NCBI RefSeq assembly: GCF_000715015.1
Contig: NZ_JMIW01000003.1
Location: 248,001-312,000, forward strand
Source: Erythrobacter longus
GTDB lineage: Bacteria > Pseudomonadota > Alphaproteobacteria > Sphingomonadales > Sphingomonadaceae
Length of the DNA stretch: 64,000 nucleotides
Direction of reading: 5' to 3'
In this document: piece after piece, positions 9,020 through 17,625 of the stretch
Numbering within the stretch: position 1 is the stretch's first letter
Layout of the letters: every line of letters begins with the position of its first letter
Translations under genes and position numbers: made by a program
The notes under the pieces: model-generated
Told to the model about the DNA's origin: nothing
The model's input: the letters and a program-made list of their open reading frames with translations, nothing else
The model's database searches: none

Positions 9020-9737
9020 CCTGCGCGCGCGGTTTGGCCACCCGCTTCGCCTGAAGCGTGAAGCCGATGATGAGCGACACGCCAACCGCGCTCGGCAAAG
9101 CCCAGACCAGCGGGTTGAACACATGTTCCGGGATATAGCGGATAAGGCCCACCGACATGAAAGCGGTGTAGGCGGAAATGCCCATGCCGATCAGCGCGCG
9201 GAAGTGTTCGCCAACGTATGAACGCGGGGCAGGCGCTGCCTTGCGCCAGATGTAGAGCTGCTGGATGCTCATCGCCACAATGCCCAGCACCGCGACCGCC
9301 ATCATCAAGGCCTCGCCAATGGTGAAACCGTAATAAAAACAATAGGCAGCCGATGCGAGCACGGCGGCAATAACGAGCTGATAACGCGCGCTTCGCAGCG
9401 CCTTGCGCTCGCGCGAATGCTTGACCACCGCAAGCCCATAATCGGCAAAACCAATGGTGAGCAGGCCCAGATACAGCATCATCCAGCCAAACAGCCCATC
9501 GAACAACACGCGGTCTGTGACAGAGGGAATGCGCTCCTCAGGCCCGTACAATGACAAAAGCGCCATCGCGATCGCGAGCGCTCCTGCGCCCATAAAGCCA
9601 TAACAACAAATGCGGCCCCAGCGCCGGTGGTTCTTTGCGCCTTTCTTGGAGACTATCGGCACCCAGAACGCGATCAGGCCGGTGAGCCCGGTGATCACAT
9701 GAAAGACAACGAGAATCTCGAACAGGTGCATGGCCAA
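8994..9737 (-). CDS. Multi-pass membrane protein of unknown function
   Basis: The 247-residue protein has about seven hydrophobic helices separated by short loops, with positively charged cytoplasmic stretches (SKKGAKNHRRWGR, KHSRERKALRSARY). The N-terminal HVITGLTGLIAFW followed by a basic loop resembles predicted heme- or quinone-linked membrane proteins, but I cannot name a family. Its C-terminus overlaps the convergent hydroxylase gene. Likely inner membrane. Confidence 0.6.
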   Translation of the reverse strand: MAMHLFEILVVFHVITGLTGLIAFWVPIVSKKGAKNHRRWGRICCYGFMGAGALAIAMALLSLYGPEERIPSVTDRVLFDGLFGWMMLYLGLLTIGFADYGLAVVKHSRERKALRSARYQLVIAAVLASAAYCFYYGFTIGEALMMAVAVLGIVAMSIQQLYIWRKAAPAPRSYVGEHFRALIGMGISAYTAFMSVGLIRYIPEHVFNPLVWALPSAVGVSLIIGFTLQAKRVAKPRAQANARPTSA

Positions 9738-9784
9738 GGGTGTACAGAAATCTGGACTATTTGAAAATCCAGCTTGATTGACGC

Positions 9785-11263
9785 CTAGGCTGCGGCCCTT
9801 GTGAACCCTTCACTGTGGTCAGCATTTTGCGGCTGGGTCAGCAGGCTCACCGCGATCAAAACCGGGATATGGACCATAAGTCCCAGCATCCCTTCGTGCA
9901 GGTCAAAAGGCCTGAGATCATTGCCTAAATATCCGCTGAGGAAGAAGAAGGCGGCGGTCAGGGAGCCGCTGGCAAAACCTGCGATCACGCCCGCTGTGGT
10001 CGCACGGCCCCAATACATCGCGGCGACAATGGGCGGGGCAAGCTGGCAGATGATCCCGTATGCAGTGAGTAGCAGCACGACGAGCGACACACCCTCGACC
10101 ACGGCAAAGGCATAGGCGAGCGCGCCGACAACAACCACAAGCACCTGGATCAATCGCCGCCGTGCTTCGTCTGACATCTCCTTGAAGGGTTTGATCCCAT
10201 CTTCAACCGTGACGGATGCGGCGGCGTGCATCAATGAATCGCCCGTGGACATGCTGGCGGACAATGCGCCAGCGCAAAACAGGCCAACGACGATTGCCGG
10301 AAGTTCCGCGTTGAGGATCATGAACGGCAGGATGAAATCGGATGAAGGCGGAGCTTTGGGATAAAGCACCCCTGCAAACCCGATCAGGAAGACCGGGATC
10401 AGAAACAGCTGAAACGTCGGGAACAGGACCACTGTGCGTCGCAAAGTGTTGTCCGAGCGCGCGGTAAAGGCCTTCATAAACAGATGCGGCCACATCATCA
10501 GGCCAACAGCGGAGACGATGATCGCGCTGGAATAGCCGCCCCAGCTCCAAGGCTCGCCGCTCGCGGTCAGCCCTGGCATAGTCAAAAGCTCGGGTCGCTC
10601 TGCCATGATCTGCGTGAACATGTCGCCGACCCCGCCATAGAGCGAAATCGGCAGGTAGAGGCCGAGTGTCCACGCGATGGTGAGCATGAAAATGCCCTGA
10701 AAAGTGTTGGTCCACCCCACCGCAGCAACGCCTGAAAACAGGACATAGATGAGCACAATTCCGTAAGCGACGAGCGAGCCTACCCACAGCGGAATGTTCC
10801 CCTCGGTCACCGCCTCGATCACAATGCCGGCCCCGCGCATCTGCAAGGTGATGTAAGGGATGAACGCCAGCACAGTGAGGACGGCTATCATCAACGACAG
10901 GCTGCGCGACGGGAACCGCCCGCAGATCAATTGCGCCTGCGTCACATATCCGAATTTGCGCCCCAGTGCGGCGGCTTTGGGGCCGAGGAAGAAATAGGGC
11001 GCGATGCCCAATACGCCGTAACAAAGGATGTAAAAGGCAGCCGCGCCCCGGCTATACGCCCAACCAGGCCCACCCAGAAATGCGAAAGCGCTGAAGATCG
11101 AGGCGCCAAGCACGAAATACATGACCAGAAGGCCGAAATCGCGGTCGCCTGCAACATAGCCAGCCACGCTCTTCGAAGCGCGCCTTCCCGACAGCAATCC
11201 GATGGCCAACGTGATGCCAAGATACGCCGCGATAACGGCTGCAATGATGTGCCAGCGTTCCAT
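9785..11263 (-). CDS. Sodium:solute symporter (SSS family)
   Basis: The 492-residue permease has about 13 transmembrane segments and the SSS-family features GDRDFGLLVMYFVLGAS near the N-terminus and FSGVAAVGWTNTFQGI in the middle. The FCAGALSASMSTGDSLMHAAAS block lines the sodium site. Substrate cannot be deduced; relatives carry monocarboxylates, pantothenate or proline. It is preceded by a DUF3311 gene 20 bp upstream, a pairing typical of this subgroup, so the two are probably one transport unit. Confidence 0.88.
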   Translation of the reverse strand: MERWHIIAAVIAAYLGITLAIGLLSGRRASKSVAGYVAGDRDFGLLVMYFVLGASIFSAFAFLGGPGWAYSRGAAAFYILCYGVLGIAPYFFLGPKAAALGRKFGYVTQAQLICGRFPSRSLSLMIAVLTVLAFIPYITLQMRGAGIVIEAVTEGNIPLWVGSLVAYGIVLIYVLFSGVAAVGWTNTFQGIFMLTIAWTLGLYLPISLYGGVGDMFTQIMAERPELLTMPGLTASGEPWSWGGYSSAIIVSAVGLMMWPHLFMKAFTARSDNTLRRTVVLFPTFQLFLIPVFLIGFAGVLYPKAPPSSDFILPFMILNAELPAIVVGLFCAGALSASMSTGDSLMHAAASVTVEDGIKPFKEMSDEARRRLIQVLVVVVGALAYAFAVVEGVSLVVLLLTAYGIICQLAPPIVAAMYWGRATTAGVIAGFASGSLTAAFFFLSGYLGNDLRPFDLHEGMLGLMVHIPVLIAVSLLTQPQNADHSEGFTRAAA

Positions 11264-11283
11264 CGCGACCTAGCTCCCGGTTA

Positions 11284-11514
11284 TCATTCTTCAGGTCGCG
11301 TTTCGCTAACGTACAATGCTGCCAACATGACCAACGCTACCGAGATCAGCATCGCCAAGACAAACAGGTTGAACGGCAAGCCCAGAACAAGCGGTGTGGC
11401 GGTGTTGAAAAGTGTTGCACCCGGCCATGTCGTGGCAAGCAAGAACAGCAGCATGTAAGCTGTGACCAGTCCTCGCACCATACTCTTGCTCAACAACAAA
11501 CGCTCCCATTTCAT
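11284..11514 (-). CDS. DUF3311 small membrane partner of the SSS symporter
   Basis: The protein has 76 residues and two transmembrane helices, with the conserved WPGATLFN ... LGLPFNLFVLAML pattern of DUF3311. It lies directly upstream of the symporter in the same direction. By family knowledge such proteins accompany SSS transporters, but their exact task is not established. Confidence 0.8.
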   Translation of the reverse strand: MKWERLLLSKSMVRGLVTAYMLLFLLATTWPGATLFNTATPLVLGLPFNLFVLAMLISVALVMLAALYVSETRPEE

Positions 11515-11755
11515 ACAGCTGCAAATTCACACTGCTGCCAGTTCACAAAGGCTGATCGTGTAGCCAAAGCCGCCGTTCCATCAAGCGCAATATCAAATGT
11601 GAAATGTGCAATCGAATTCGGAAATCTACCTCTCAGTACATCTGGCTTGGTCCATGAATGCGCTCTAATCTGTTCTTTTTCGCACCTTTTTTACCAACAC
11701 CAATGGTCTTTGAAATGTGAATTCGCTACATTCTTCAACAGATGTTGGTGCAAAC

Positions 11756-12955
11756 ATGAATATTGAAGCAGCCTTGGCTTGGCCCGCCCTTGCACTTGTA
11801 TTTGCGGGTGTATTTGCTGGCCTTTGGAATGCGAACCGAAAAAGGATGCACCTTCTGGGCTTCGGGGTCGGTTTTTTTGCGCTCTTTTTGGCCATGACGG
11901 TCGTGATCGCGGCCCCTTGCGCGAACCAGCCAGTGATTACGACCGGGCTCCACCTATTGGCTTGCATAAGCGTGATGGCGATTGTTTGGGGGAGCTTACA
12001 ACGCCTCAATCAAAGAACACCGATTTTCGCGATGTGCACTTTGTCGGTTTTCTCCAGCGCGCTTCTTTATCTTGCACTAGAGAATGCCGAACAAGAAGTG
12101 GCTTTGCTCGTCCATAATGAAGCAAGCGGGCTGCTGTTTGCGATTGGCGCTGTCTTACTGTGGACAGCCCGCACGACCAACATGCTGGATCGCATATTGG
12201 TGTGGACCATGAGCTTGCTTGCGATTTTCAGCCTCCTGCGCCCGATTGTTCTGTTTTATCTTCAAACCGGGCCGGCCTCTCTGGTTCAGCACAAGATTGA
12301 AGCCAGTGCCGCAAGCTTTGTCCTCTTCATGGTTCTGACTGCGATGCTGGGGGGTGTTCATGTTGCGATTGCCATCCACGAAGCGATAGACATTCGCCAT
12401 GGTTCCAAACGCACTGATCCGGTGTCCGGCTTTCTCGATCAGCGCACTTTTGAACTGACTGGCGAGCGCGCACTGGCTTAGGCGCACCGCCTGAAAGCTC
12501 CGGTTGCACTTGCGGTGCTTCAATTTGATTGGTTCCATTCCATTACAGAGAAATGGGGCCAAGTGACCAGTGATATGGTGGTCCGGGAAATCTCGGATGT
12601 TGTACGAAAATGGAAGCGCGACAGCGATGTTTTCGGCCGGGTGGGTGAGGACCGTTTTGCGATCATTTTTGTGGGCGTTAAAGCCGTTTCAGCGCAAGCA
12701 ATCGTAAACACGCTTCGCGATGAAATCGATGAGGCCTGTAACGAGCGCATGAGCGGCCTTCTTAAATTCACTATCAGCTCGTCAATCTTGGATGCGCAAT
12801 CTGGAACGCTTTTGGGAACGTTGATGCGCAAGGCGCTCATCCCCCTTGGCCGGGCGGGAAAACTGGGAGCCAATATCAGCTTTGTGAATGGAGTTTACGA
12901 ACAGCATTTGGGTCTTGGCGCTGCTAATGACGCAACCTTCATGGCCCACGGATAG
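11756..12955 (+). pseudogene. Membrane diguanylate cyclase interrupted by an in-frame TAG
   Basis: The first part (from ATG 11756) encodes about six transmembrane helices. It is followed by the start of a GGDEF domain (DPVSGFLDQRTFELTGERALA) that ends at TAG 12479-12481. The same frame continues to 12955 with the rest of the domain (VALAVLQFDWFHSITEKWG, then RVGEDRFAIIF). The signature motif reads GEDRF rather than GGDEF, so cyclase activity is doubtful even without the stop. A GTG at 12515 could in theory restart translation, but I see no ribosome site there. A pseudogene or a very recently interrupted gene is most likely. Confidence 0.7.
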
Positions 12956-13003
12956 TATTCTCACCCAATACTTCTCGAAACTGGCTGGCGAGTAAGCAGA
13001 AAC

Positions 13004-13426
13004 ATGGCAAACGGGAGTTCTCAAGCGTCAAGACAGTTCAAACGCTTTGGCGAAACGCTTTCAGAGACTGCAATGAGGGCTCCTGAGGAGCGACGGATGC
13101 GCTCGGAGCATCTGGTTATTCCAGAGCTGTTCGGTGAACCGGCATGGGATATCCTCTTGCACATTTTCTATGGGCAGTCAGAAGGGCGAGAAATCAAAAT
13201 CCAGAGCATAGCAATGAGTTGTCGCCTGCAGATCACTAGCGTGCTGCGATGGCTTGAGGTGTTGGAGCGCAGGCGCCTGATTTTCGCATATCGCAAGGAA
13301 GACAGCGAGACACTCAAACCAGGGCAGGTCTGCTTGCGCCTTTCGTCCCAGGGGTATGAGGCGATGGCACAATATCTGGAGCGCTTCGCATGGCGCGATC
13401 CGTTCTGCGATCGTTACAGAGTATAA
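13004..13426 (+). CDS. MarR-like winged-helix transcriptional regulator
   Basis: The 140-residue protein has the block FGEPAWDILLHIFYGQ, then a recognition-helix region (QSIAMSCRLQITSVLRWLEV) and a wing (LERRRLIFAYRKEDSETLKPGQVCLRLSSQGYEAM). Together they form a MarR-type winged helix. Similar small regulators accompany GGDEF/EAL genes in this bacterial group (family recollection, not checked). It lies between the interrupted cyclase and the H-NOX gene, all on the same strand, and probably belongs to that signalling locus. Confidence 0.7.
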   Translation: MANGSSQASRQFKRFGETLSETAMRAPEERRMRSEHLVIPELFGEPAWDILLHIFYGQSEGREIKIQSIAMSCRLQITSVLRWLEVLERRRLIFAYRKEDSETLKPGQVCLRLSSQGYEAMAQYLERFAWRDPFCDRYRV

Positions 13427-13533
13427 GGTGCCTTAGAGGAGAATACTCAGGCGCTGTGTCTCGCCGCCTTAATATATTCACAGCGTATCCCAACATCTTA
13501 CTCAAATCTACGAGTGAGGCGCGCATATATGGG

Positions 13534-14073
13534 ATGGTCAACGAAGGTGTCCGCACATTCGTAATCAAGAAATTCGGCAAAGATGCTTGGGAAACCATTC
13601 GTTTGGATGCGGGTATTGATACCTCGCAGTTTGATCGGATGCACGCCTATGACGACGCCATAACCTGCGATCTTGTAGCTGCAGTGGCTAAGCATAGGGA
13701 TATGGCTCAAGGCGAGGTTCTCAGCGTTTTTGGCGAATACTGGGTTGGCTATGCTGGCAATTCGGGTCTTGGCAATCTGCTCTCTTTATCTGGCCGCAAC
13801 TTTGTCGAGCGCGTTCAGAACCTCGACGATATGCATGATCGCAAGATGATGGCCATGCCAGGTCTAAAACCGCCTTCCTTTGAGATTGTTGAGCTTGATC
13901 AGAGCATTTTTGAACTGAGTTACTATTCGGTTCGCCCTGGCCTTACTCCGATGGTTATCGGCTTGCTGCATGGCCTGGCAGCTCAGACAAATGAGAAGAT
14001 ATCGGTTGAGCTTACATCTGCTCGCTCTTCGGCGAACGCGCCTGATCTATTTCGGATTGAGCTGCTTGCTTAA
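13534..14073 (+). CDS. H-NOX haem nitric-oxide-binding sensor (conserved start codon reads ATA)
   Basis: This is a haem-based NO/O2 sensor domain protein. The proximal histidine is visible in LDDMHDRKMM and the YxSxR haem-propionate motif in SYYSVRPGL. The overall pattern (YGMVNEGVRTFV, FGEYWVGYAG, MVIGLLHGLA) matches stand-alone H-NOX proteins. These normally begin MYG, but here the matching residue is isoleucine (ATA at 13525-13527), with a good GAGTGAGG site at 13512-13519 correctly spaced for it. The ATG at 13534 used here loses three residues. It probably controls the HNOBA-GGDEF-EAL enzyme 17 bp downstream. Confidence 0.85.
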   Translation: MVNEGVRTFVIKKFGKDAWETIRLDAGIDTSQFDRMHAYDDAITCDLVAAVAKHRDMAQGEVLSVFGEYWVGYAGNSGLGNLLSLSGRNFVERVQNLDDMHDRKMMAMPGLKPPSFEIVELDQSIFELSYYSVRPGLTPMVIGLLHGLAAQTNEKISVELTSARSSANAPDLFRIELLA

Positions 14074-14090
14074 AGAGTGCCCTGAGACCA

Positions 14091-15907
14091 ATGCTCTCCT
14101 CACCTGATCTTGCGTACTGCCTCACTGCCGGAGCATTGAACACGCTGTTTCCGATGCACTGCATCCTTGATGATGAGGGGCGTATCGTTCAGGCCGGATC
14201 AACTTTGTCCAAAGTCATGCGGCGCGCGGTCGTTGGAGAGGCGCTGTTCGACCTTTTTGAGATCAAACGCCCACGTTCATTGCACTCCTTAGCAGACCTG
14301 CAATCGTATACCGGCCCAAAATTCGTCCTTCGTGCAGTCTTCGAAGCCGAGCACCCTCTGGAATTTCGATGTGTGGCTACTGCAATGGAGGCAGGCGGGA
14401 AAACCCTGCTCATCGATTTCGCCTTTAGCGCAGACTTCCTCGATCTGTTTTCTTTGCTTCAATTGAACGCCTCGGACTTTAAGCCCAATGACCCTTCCCT
14501 GGATTTGATCTACACGATTGAAACCCAAAGAACGCTGGTCGAAGACAGCCAAAAACTCACGCTTGCGCTGGAACGCTCAAGAAAAGAGGCAGAGCACGCG
14601 GCCAATATTGATCTGCTCACCGGCATCGCCAATCGCCGCTTTCTGTCGAGTTATCTTCGTCAAGAGCCTGCACCGATCATTTCTCGGTGTGGCGGTTTTT
14701 TGCTCCATCTGGACCTCAATAAGTTCAAATCCATCAACGATACGAGCGGCCATTCAGCCGGGGACGCAGTGCTGCAACATACGGCGCGCATTCTTGATGA
14801 GGCGGCGGGCGAAACGGGCTTTGCGGCTCGCCTTGGCGGGGATGAATTCGTCTTGCTGGTGCGCGGCTACACATCGCGCGCGGCCATCGAAAGCCTCTCT
14901 ATAGGCATTTGTCAGCGCATATCAGAGCCGATTGCTCATGGTGGACATGTGCTTCAGGTATCGACCTTGCTGAGCATGGCGGTGTTGCTCCTGATCAATT
15001 GCTCAGCTTCTCTGACATCGCACTCTACGAAGCAAAACGCAGCCGGGAAGACATCGTCTTCTTGGATCAAGAGATGCTTCACAACCATCACGAGCGCCAA
15101 GCGCTCATCCAACAGATCGAAGACGGGTTGCAGCTGGGCCAATTCGTTCCGTTCTTTCAACCAAAGATTGATACGCGGACAAACCGCATATCCGGCGTGG
15201 AAGTCTTAGTGCGATGGCAGCATCCACAGCGCGGTCTATTGCCGCCATCACAGTTTATTGATGAGGCGGAAGCCGCCAATCTTATGGGGAGGATTGATCG
15301 CTGCATTATCGCGCAAGCGGTCAAGGCTTACGGAGACTGGCTCAACGCTGGTTTCATCATTGGCAAACTGTCGATCAATCTGACCGCCTACAATTTGCAG
15401 TCCGGGACTTTCGTCGAATATCTGGCTGATGAGCTGCGCAACTCCGGTCTGACTGCGCGGCACGTTGAGCTTGAGTTGCTGGAGTCGATACTTTTCGATT
15501 GCGATGATTCGTCGTTGTTTGAGAGGTGCCGCGAGCTAAGTCAGGCTGGTTTTCACTTGGCGCTCGATGATTTTGGGACTGGCTACGCTTCGATCTCAAC
15601 CTTGATCGACAATTCGATCACGACAATCAAGATTGACCGCTCCTTCATCTCCGGGATCGACAAACAACCTCGATTGCAGCGCATCACCCGGTCAATTCTG
15701 GCTTTGTCACAGCAACTTTATCTTGATGTTGTGGCAGAAGGGGTGGAGACCGCTGCCGAACTGGAAGTGTTGACGGCGTTTGGATGCCATCTGGTTCAGG
15801 GATACCATTTCAGCCGGCCGCTCGATGCCAACCGGATGACTGGCTGGCTGCGCGCTCGGGACGAGTGTGCTGAAGAGCAAAGCCGAACCCAGCAGTCCAT
15901 GAGATAG
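14091..15907 (+). pseudogene. HNOBA-GGDEF-EAL c-di-GMP enzyme with a frameshift
   Basis: The first part (14091 to about 14960) encodes an N-terminal HNOBA/PAS-like domain (FPMHCILDDEGRIVQAG ... LFDLFEIKRP) and then a coiled linker. A GGDEF domain with an intact LGGDEFVLL motif follows. At about 14957-14968 the frame breaks. The rest of the GGDEF domain (SFSDIALYEAKRSRE) and a full EAL domain (EVLVRW, LDDFGTGYASIS, KIDRSFI, EGVET, QGYHFSRP) continue to 15907 in another frame. Intact, it would be an H-NOX partner that makes and/or degrades c-di-GMP. A small deletion or a sequencing error could explain the break. Confidence 0.8.
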
Positions 15908-15916
15908 CGTGGACTC

Positions 15917-15959
15917 ACCCCGCAGGCACCCCGCAGGCACCCCGCAGGCCCCCCGCAGC
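15917..15959. repeat. Tandem 11-bp repeat
   Basis: ACCCCGCAGGC occurs three times exactly, followed by a degenerate fourth unit, ten bases after the EAL stop codon and just before the att site. It is too short and lacks spacers for a CRISPR. Function unknown. Confidence 0.8.
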
Positions 15960-15994
15960 ATAGCGGAAGGTAAAGCGCCAAGGAATTCAATAAT

Positions 15995-16044
15995 TGGTGG
16001 GCGCGGCAAGGATTGAACTTGCGACCCCACCCGTGTGAAGGGTG
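15995..16044. repeat. Left attachment-site repeat (displaced tRNA-Val 3' end)
   Basis: This 50-bp stretch is identical to 24975-25024, the 3' part of the tRNA-Val gene including CCA, the T arm and the anticodon arm. It is followed by unrelated sequence, so it is not a tRNA. It marks the left end of an element integrated by site-specific recombination in the tRNA gene. Confidence 0.92.
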
Positions 16045-16125
16045 GGAAACTGGGCGATTGCGGCTATACACGGACGATAAAATCCAATAAAAACAATCAC
16101 AGGCGTTCAAGTGTGTCCGCCCATG

Positions 16126-16147
16126 TTTTTCATGTTTTTTTCATGGA
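16126..16147. repeat. Left subterminal 22-bp direct repeat
   Basis: A 22-bp stretch of the form T5-CATG-T7-CATGGA is found identically at 24919-24940 near the other end. It lies between the left att site and the integrase start. It could be an integrase arm-binding site or a trace of an older insertion. Confidence 0.8.
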
Positions 16148-16165
16148 TTTTGAAAGAGCCGTTGG

Positions 16166-17335
16166 ATGCCTGATTTAAGCCGGATCAAAGAACGCGAAAA
16201 ATTGAAGCCTAAAGCTGGAGACGAACCGCACTGGCAGCGCTTGCGCCAAGGCTGCTATTTGGGCTTCCGGCCTTCCAAGAAAGGTAAGCGGGGCACTTGG
16301 TTTGCGCGCGCTTACGATCCCGATGGCAACAAGTATCGCCGTAAGTCTCTTGGAGATTATGGCGCGCTATCTGGCCATGATGTTTTTTCGCAAGCGAAGG
16401 TGGATGCCGAAGGCTGGACCGAAACGGTCGAGAGTGGCGGCGAACGCGCCCGCGATATGGTGACGGTCAAGGATGCGTGTGAAGCCTATCTTGCCGAAAA
16501 GCCGGGAGCGATTGCCGAAGGCGTATTCCGGCGGCACGTCTATTCTGACCCCATTGCCAGAGTGAAGCTCGATAAGCTGCGTCGGCACCATCTTCGAAGC
16601 TGGCGCAAGCGGCTGGAAGAGGCACCGGCTTTGCTCACCCGCTCCAAGAAAGGCGAGAAGCGCTGGAAGGAGCGCGCCAAGTCGACTGTCAATCGCGACA
16701 TGGTGCCGCTGCGTGCCGCATTAGGGCAGGTGCTAAAGCCCGGTGCGCCAAACACAGATGCGGCATGGCAAGAGGCTCTGAGGCCATTCAAAGGTGCGGA
16801 TAAGCGCCGAGAGCTCTATCTTGACCGTGATGAGCGCAAGAGGATGATTGAAGCCTTTGACGGGGAAGCCTTGCCCTTTGTTAAAGCGCTTTGCCTTTTG
16901 CCTTTGCGACCCGGTGCGCTGGCTAGTTTGACGGTACGCGACTTCGACAAGCGCACGCGAAGTCTCACAATCGGCAAAGACAAGAACGACAACCCCCGCC
17001 AGATTTCCTTGCCGCAAGTCATTGCCGATTTCTTCACCGAGCAGGTTAAAGGGAAAATGCCAGCCGCGCCGATCTTCACGCGCGGCGGTGGCGAGGCATG
17101 GAACAAAGACGCATGGAAATACCCAATCAAGGAAGCGGTGAAGGTGGCTGGTTTGCCCCTTGCTGCATCCGCCTACACACTGCGCCATAGCGTCATAACG
17201 GACCTGATCCGCGCTCGCTTGCCAATCCTCACGGTTGCGCAGCTATCGGGAACAAGTGTGGCGATGATTGAAAAGCATTACGGCCACCTTGTGCGCGATG
17301 ATGCGGAAGAGGCATTGGCGAGTATTGCGTTTTAG
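16166..17335 (+). CDS. Tyrosine-type site-specific integrase
   Basis: The 389-residue phage/P4-type integrase has an N-terminal arm-binding region, a SAM-like core-binding domain and a C-terminal catalytic domain. The catalytic domain shows the first arginine (LLPLRPGALASL), the TLRHSVIT box and the tyrosine nucleophile (MIEKHYGHL). In the second box the usual first histidine is replaced by tyrosine (AYTLRH), a variation seen in many integrases. It lies 120 bp from the left attachment repeat and is expected to integrate the element in the tRNA-Val gene. Confidence 0.93.
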   Translation: MPDLSRIKEREKLKPKAGDEPHWQRLRQGCYLGFRPSKKGKRGTWFARAYDPDGNKYRRKSLGDYGALSGHDVFSQAKVDAEGWTETVESGGERARDMVTVKDACEAYLAEKPGAIAEGVFRRHVYSDPIARVKLDKLRRHHLRSWRKRLEEAPALLTRSKKGEKRWKERAKSTVNRDMVPLRAALGQVLKPGAPNTDAAWQEALRPFKGADKRRELYLDRDERKRMIEAFDGEALPFVKALCLLPLRPGALASLTVRDFDKRTRSLTIGKDKNDNPRQISLPQVIADFFTEQVKGKMPAAPIFTRGGGEAWNKDAWKYPIKEAVKVAGLPLAASAYTLRHSVITDLIRARLPILTVAQLSGTSVAMIEKHYGHLVRDDAEEALASIAF

Positions 17336-17625
17336 GTCTTACTTAGAAAACCTCTTATGGCCTTTTAGTCTAGAAGAGCAGCGCGACTGAGATAGGGTCG
17401 TAAGAAACTAAGGGGCAATTCTGGAAGGGAGGGGTGGCCAAATCTCCAAGCCTTTTTTGCCGGACACCGCTGCCTTGTCCGCTACACAATCGCTAAGATA
17501 GTTTTTTGCCCTTGCGATTGGGCGGCTCGACACATCACAAAAATCAGGTTTTCCCTATTGATTTAGGAAAACAATTGGCGGCTGGGGCAATGGCCATTAG
17601 CAAAGGCATGAATAGGAGAGCATTT

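Noticed and set aside
12515-12955. Separate gene for the second half of the diguanylate cyclase
   Set aside because: Same frame as the upstream part, no ribosome site before the GTG, and domain continuity favours one interrupted gene.
15917-15959. CRISPR array
   Set aside because: Units are adjacent without spacers and no cas genes are present.
15995-16068. Second tRNA-Val gene
   Set aside because: Only the 3' part matches; the D arm and 5' acceptor strand are missing, so it is an att duplicate.
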